From the NCBI GenBank assembly GCA_016935115.1, contig JAFGRN010000021.1, forward strand, positions 1 through 39,837: a stretch of 39,837 bases of DNA. Direction: 5' to 3'. A program made the translations under genes and the position numbers. This document shows, piece by piece, positions 35,832-39,837 of the stretch; position 1 is the stretch's first letter; every line of letters begins with the position of its first letter. Source of the DNA: Candidatus Omnitrophota bacterium (lineage in GTDB: Bacteria > Omnitrophota > Gorgyraeia > 2-01-FULL-45-10). The notes under the pieces are model-generated. The model was not told where the DNA came from and made no database searches. It saw nothing but the letters and a program-made list of their open reading frames with translations.

Positions 35832-37304
35832 CTACATGAAGAAGTAACACTTGAAATAGATCGTCGAGAGGAAATCATCGATATTGTAGAATCCGTTCCC
35901 TCTCCACCCCACGTCCACCCTGATTATTCCTGGAGCGTAATACTCCAGGCCCGCCAGTATCCCGATATTGTCGAAACTGCACATATCGACTCCGACGGAG
36001 AGATCGGCTCCGGCCTGAACCCAAAGTTTGTCATATATCCTCGCCTGGGCCCTGTTCTCCCATACGATAGCTTTAGCAGTGACATCAAATGGTGCCGGCC
36101 AGGGCGCAACAAAACCAGCGGGGACAACCCACATAGCATTATCTATTGAGCGTGTATGGTCATACAGGTACTTCAGCATTGTATATGCGCTTAAGTTCTT
36201 ACTGAAATCATGTCCTACCCTTGCCCATATCTCATATTTTTCGAAAGTATTACTGGAAGGCGAATATATATCCAGGGAGTAGCTAAAACGTCCTGTATAG
36301 CTTGTCTTCATATCTTTCGACTTCATCCTGAGCTCACCCGCTATGAGGTAGTGGTCCGGCTCACTAGCCCACATGCATCTATCATGCTCACCTTTAAAAT
36401 ATTCTCCCTGAGCGAATAATTCGAGTCTGGGATTCGGAGATAGCGACTGATTTACATAGTATGTGCACCTGAACTCATCGCCTGATGTAAAGTCCCATCT
36501 GTCGTCCAATTCCTTGACATTTATGGTCGAATACCTGAAGCCGACGTTGGACGTGTATAGCCAGTCTATCGGCTCCATCTTTGCCATAGTTATGATCAGT
36601 ATATCATTCTGCAGCCATCTTGAAACTTTGCTATCAGGAAATTTCGGATCATATTCATTATATACATCGCGGTAATCGAGAGTATACTTTATCTGTCCCT
36701 TTATGAGGCTGGAGGACTCTTTCGGGTCACTTATCGTAACCTCTGTGCCGTAAGCCCTGACGAAGAGCGGCTTGACAAGGCTTCTGTAAGAACACGGCTC
36801 AAAATCGATCTCTCTCCAGTTAGGATTTATATCGCTGTAGATATGCCGCATCTCCTTGAACATTATCATATAAGAGTCGACCGGCTTCGGTTCCTGGTAT
36901 ATCTCCACTCTCTGGCCGAATCCTACCGCGGGGCTCGGCAGTATCTTTGGCGGGATCTTTACACCGGCAAACTGTTCATAGGCTACTTCGACGCCTATCC
37001 TGTTAGGATCTATCTTTTTGAGCTGATATATCTGCTCGGGAACTTCTATCGCCGGAAGCGCCAATTTCGGATCATTGGGATTATCCAGTGTAATCTCTTC
37101 CTTGGAATACGGCGCCGGGGCGGATGAAACGCCTGAAGCTTGATCAGAAGCAGGCAGGGTACCGGAATCCTCTGCTGCTGACACATTTGATGCGGCCGAT
37201 TGAGGAGTGTTCTGGGCAATAGCAAAATTAGTTACGATAAAGGCATGGAATAGTGGAATCGCGAAAATAACAATGAATATACGCACTTTCCGGGCTCTTG
37301 GCAT
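35832..37304 (-). CDS. Putative outer-membrane beta-barrel protein
   Basis: Start at MPRARKVRIF, with GGAGG ribosome binding site. Signal-like N-terminus, Ser/Ala/Pro-rich linker, then alternating-residue strands (RLELFAQGEYFKG, TSYTGRFSYSLDIY) to the C-terminal aromatic FKCYFFM. Confidence 0.55.
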   Translation of the reverse strand: MPRARKVRIFIVIFAIPLFHAFIVTNFAIAQNTPQSAASNVSAAEDSGTLPASDQASGVSSAPAPYSKEEITLDNPNDPKLALPAIEVPEQIYQLKKIDPNRIGVEVAYEQFAGVKIPPKILPSPAVGFGQRVEIYQEPKPVDSYMIMFKEMRHIYSDINPNWREIDFEPCSYRSLVKPLFVRAYGTEVTISDPKESSSLIKGQIKYTLDYRDVYNEYDPKFPDSKVSRWLQNDILIITMAKMEPIDWLYTSNVGFRYSTINVKELDDRWDFTSGDEFRCTYYVNQSLSPNPRLELFAQGEYFKGEHDRCMWASEPDHYLIAGELRMKSKDMKTSYTGRFSYSLDIYSPSSNTFEKYEIWARVGHDFSKNLSAYTMLKYLYDHTRSIDNAMWVVPAGFVAPWPAPFDVTAKAIVWENRAQARIYDKLWVQAGADLSVGVDMCSFDNIGILAGLEYYAPGIIRVDVGWRGNGFYNIDDFLSTIYFKCYFFM

Positions 37305-37349
37305 TATCTCCTCCAATATTTTAAGTCTGCTTTATTTTATAAAGAAAGA

Positions 37350-37395
37350 ATTGGTTATATTATAACAATATTATCATAAGGAAGGTTTTTGTCAA
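37350..37395 (-). promoter_or_regulatory. Possible sigma70-type promoter before the outer-membrane protein gene
   Basis: Minus strand TTGACA (37390-37395) followed by AT-rich TGATAATATTGTTATAATAT; -10 choice and spacing ambiguous. Confidence 0.35.
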
Positions 37396-38654
37396 GGCTG
37401 TTTTTGAATAGCCGGCTTTTCTCTTGTCATACATAGGTCTATCCATCTATTTACAAATTCTATGCCCATGAATTTCTCCCATATAAGCCCGGAGCGATAG
37501 TTCTCGATCATAAGAAGGCTTGCCCCTAAACTTATTCCAAGATGTTCATCTGCCCACCACTTCCTGTCCAGATTAAAAGCATCTTTAAATCCATACCTGC
37601 CGTACAAAAAACTCCCATAATTCTCGTAAAGGTATTTCAGGCCTTTCAGCGACTCCTGCCAATCAAAAACAAACGAACTCGCCATGCCGCACGGTGCTAT
37701 GGTACCATCATTTAGGGCTTCACCAGGTTTTGCGCCGTAACTTTTATATCCATCGGGGCCTATGCAGGCGGTAAGGCCCCATGAATTTTCCCCGTAAGTA
37801 CTATATACGGAGGATTCATCGATACAAAATTGGCGGTTAGCTTTCGTGGCATTCACGGAGTTTTCAAAATAATTTATATCACCGTCATATATATTACGGA
37901 AATCTATCCATACGTGTGAATATTGATAGGTGAATAGGCTGCCTGTGGAGCAGTATACCAACTTATAGTCCTTATAAGTACCGACGGGACGCTTCCATGC
38001 CAACCATGCCTCTTTAGATATGGGATATGTGGGCGATCCTATAGCCAGCGCATAAAGTATTATTGCTTCATTGTATGAATCCCAATAATACCATAGGAAT
38101 CCGGATTCCGGTTTCCACCCCATACACATAACAGGTCTTCCATTCATCATCCAGGGCCACTCTACGCGCCTATATAATTCCTGCGCGATTGAGTCAATTT
38201 CAGTGCCTTTAAAGTATTCGCCGGCAAAGAGGGCGCCTGCTAAAAAGAGTGCTGTATCTATGGATGATAGCTCGGAACTCCATGTGCGGGAACCTGTACG
38301 CATATCAAGGAAGTGATAGAAAAAACCGTGTTCATTAGGAACATTGTCGCGGAAAGTTTTAAGCGTTTTTAACACGCGTTCATAAGCTTTATCGTAATCG
38401 ATCCAACCGCGCGAGTTACCGATACACATGGCGGCAAGACCGAAACCTACTGCCGCCACACTGCATGGCGCGCCCGGACGCGAACTGTCCTTTATTAGCC
38501 CGTTCCTGGGATTTGCCTCTTCGGCAAAGTACAGGATGCTGTCATATTCTATCTTATCCAGAAATTCTTCGTCGGATGCCTTCATTTCCTGTATTGGTAG
38601 TGCCATCAGCATAAGTGCAAATGAAAGCGTCAGGCAGGTTATTCGGTTCTTCAT
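37392..38654 (-). CDS. Secreted glucoamylase-fold (PF10091-like) protein
   Basis: 420 aa; signal peptide; paralogous to 26813-29080: NSVNATKANRQFCIDESSVYSTYGENSWGLTACIGPDGYKSYGAKP, YGFKDAFNLDRKWWADEHLGISLGASLLMIENYRSGLIWEKFM. Confidence 0.82.
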   Translation of the reverse strand: MKNRITCLTLSFALMLMALPIQEMKASDEEFLDKIEYDSILYFAEEANPRNGLIKDSSRPGAPCSVAAVGFGLAAMCIGNSRGWIDYDKAYERVLKTLKTFRDNVPNEHGFFYHFLDMRTGSRTWSSELSSIDTALFLAGALFAGEYFKGTEIDSIAQELYRRVEWPWMMNGRPVMCMGWKPESGFLWYYWDSYNEAIILYALAIGSPTYPISKEAWLAWKRPVGTYKDYKLVYCSTGSLFTYQYSHVWIDFRNIYDGDINYFENSVNATKANRQFCIDESSVYSTYGENSWGLTACIGPDGYKSYGAKPGEALNDGTIAPCGMASSFVFDWQESLKGLKYLYENYGSFLYGRYGFKDAFNLDRKWWADEHLGISLGASLLMIENYRSGLIWEKFMGIEFVNRWIDLCMTREKPAIQKQP

Positions 38655-39331
38655 GTCTTATACTTTAGAAGTACCCCGTCTATCTCCTTCACCAGCTTTC
38701 TCATCTTATCACAGTCCTCTGCGCTTATCAACCCCTCGGCTTCATTTATCCTTTTTACAAGAGCTGAATCGGCCGCTTTTATCCTGGCAAAATCTGCCTG
38801 GAGGGAATCGACCATATTCTCCAGCATAATTGCCGTCTCTTTCATCTCATCACCTTTCCGAACCCTGAAGCTTACGGAAAGATCGCCGTCACGGATAGCC
38901 TCAGCGGAACGCTCTATCCTGTACATCGGTCCGGCTATTTTGTGTGAAATGAATATCCCTGCTATAAATATCAAAGCGGCAAGTATGATCAGTTTCGGCA
39001 GAAGTGAACGGTTCACCGCTTTGAGTGCGCCGCGCAGAGATCCTTTTTGCTGGGCACTTAATAGCTCTGCCTCCCTGAATATCTTATCAAGGCGATAGTC
39101 GCCTTTTTTATACCTGGCGTCTTCATATGCGGCGATCCGCTGGGCATTCTCCAGATTCTGCGACATTCTGAAGACCGAGAAATTCTCGATTATGGAACCC
39201 CACATCCCGAAATATACCCCCATCCCCGTAGCGACCATAACGATCAACAGCACGCTGACTATTATGGCCGTATATTTAAGCTGGAAACGTTTCTTAATGA
39301 AGTAATTTCTCCTGGCCGGCATCTTTGGCAT
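38651..39331 (-). CDS. HAMP-domain membrane protein without visible output domain
   Basis: Start at MPKMPARRNYFIKKRF, with GGGGGAG ribosome binding site. Two TMs, HKIAGPMYRIERSAEAIRDGDLSVSFRVRKGDEMKE. ATGA overlap with the next gene. Confidence 0.75.
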   Translation of the reverse strand: MPKMPARRNYFIKKRFQLKYTAIIVSVLLIVMVATGMGVYFGMWGSIIENFSVFRMSQNLENAQRIAAYEDARYKKGDYRLDKIFREAELLSAQQKGSLRGALKAVNRSLLPKLIILAALIFIAGIFISHKIAGPMYRIERSAEAIRDGDLSVSFRVRKGDEMKETAIMLENMVDSLQADFARIKAADSALVKRINEAEGLISAEDCDKMRKLVKEIDGVLLKYKT

Positions 39332-39466
39332 GTTCTCCCCCTTATTATCCCCTGCTTGACTCAAGATAATAATCTCGAGCTTTAGCGAGAGATCTTATTA
39401 TTTGTGCTATCAGTATACCACGCCGGAGCCGGATGGCAAACGGGATTTTTCGGGGGCAAAAATATC

Positions 39467-39645
39467 CCTTACTCCGTAAGGGTCTACCTCTTGGGGGTTG
39501 TGCTTCGCAGGGACGCGAAAATTCCCCTGCGAGAAATTTTCGCTCGGAAGGTTCGCTCGCTCTTTTTGCCAGAAGGTATGCAAGGGCAAAAAACCATGCC
39601 CGCTCGCGAACTTCGACGCCCTGCTTAAGCACGAACCCCCAAGAG
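39467..39645. repeat. Large folded inverted-repeat element containing dispersed hairpin copy 2
   Basis: 39488-39506 cctcttgggggttgtgctt pairs with 39626-39645 aagcacgaacccccaagagg (1-nt bulge); apex stem tttttgcc/ggcaaaaa (39563-39570 / 39585-39592); flanking hairpin cccttac/gtaaggg. Confidence 0.8.
39503..39567 (+). repeat. Dispersed hairpin repeat, copy 2
   Basis: cttcgcagggacgcgaaaattcccctgcgagaaattttcgctcggaaggttcgctcgctcttttt; stem gcgaaaatt/aattttcgc at 39515-39523 / 39535-39543. Confidence 0.85.
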
Positions 39646-39782
39646 GTATCCACTGATCGCGTTACCTATATGATATTTTTGCCCTCTATAGGGAGCCATG
39701 ATCCGAAGTTATAGGGAGCACATTGAAAATATTAGGTCTTTTGTGAAGAGAAAAAGGGTTAAAAAGAACCGAGGATGTTTGA

Positions 39783-39799
39783 GGCCGCCTCCGGCGGCC
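39783..39799. repeat. Perfect 7-bp hairpin ggccgcc-tcc-ggcggcc
   Basis: Read directly near the window end. Confidence 0.75.
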
Positions 39800-39837
39800 G
39801 AGTTCCGCAGGTTCCCCTTTTTATCCTGAACAAAAGA

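Noticed and set aside
12685-39331. Bacteroidetes-type PUL with SusC/SusD
   Set aside because: No TonB-dependent receptor or SusD-like protein; transport genes are ABC type.
39345-39714. ORFs on both strands at the right edge
   Set aside because: They translate the repeat element (SPARNFRSEGSLALF also appears from the 10.5 kb copy), so the shared peptide reflects DNA repeats, not a protein family.
1-39837. CRISPR array, prophage, rRNA or tRNA genes
   Set aside because: No regular direct repeats with spacers, no phage structural genes, and no recognisable rRNA or tRNA sequences on reading.

Overview
This 39.8 kb bacterial window is probably from a metagenome-assembled genome. An Omnitrophota-like lineage is my guess from gene style and repeats, not shown by the data. 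Every convincing gene lies on the minus strand, so transcription runs from high to low coordinates. Right part (~12.7-39.3 kb): a contiguous carbohydrate locus. It has a HAMP-only membrane protein, three glucoamylase-fold (PF10091/GH144/GH189-like) secreted proteins, a putative beta-barrel outer-membrane protein, an ABC sugar-binding lipoprotein and two permeases (no ATPase), and a soluble GH94 phosphorylase-like enzyme coupled by TAATG to an OmpR-type response regulator with its histidine kinase. It also has several CIA30/jelly-roll-like binding proteins, a TPR periplasmic protein, a 2070-aa polytopic membrane protein with a C-terminal GH94 module, and a ROK regulator. Left part (~0.5-12.6 kb): HemW, a truncated MscS-like TM protein, B12-dependent ribonucleotide reductase NrdJ with tandem NrdR-like boxes, a glycosyltransferase/deacetylase operon, a core-MetE-like protein and an HtpX-like protease. 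Non-coding highlights: a ~300 nt imperfect inverted repeat at the left edge, a dispersed hairpin repeat whose two copies covary, a GTCATTGCGAGGAG repeat family that enters both ends of the giant GH94 gene, and a large folded element at the right edge. The best candidate for an undescribed system is the glucan sensing/import/phosphorolysis locus centred on the giant membrane-GH94 fusion. No homology search was run; family calls come from recognised motifs.
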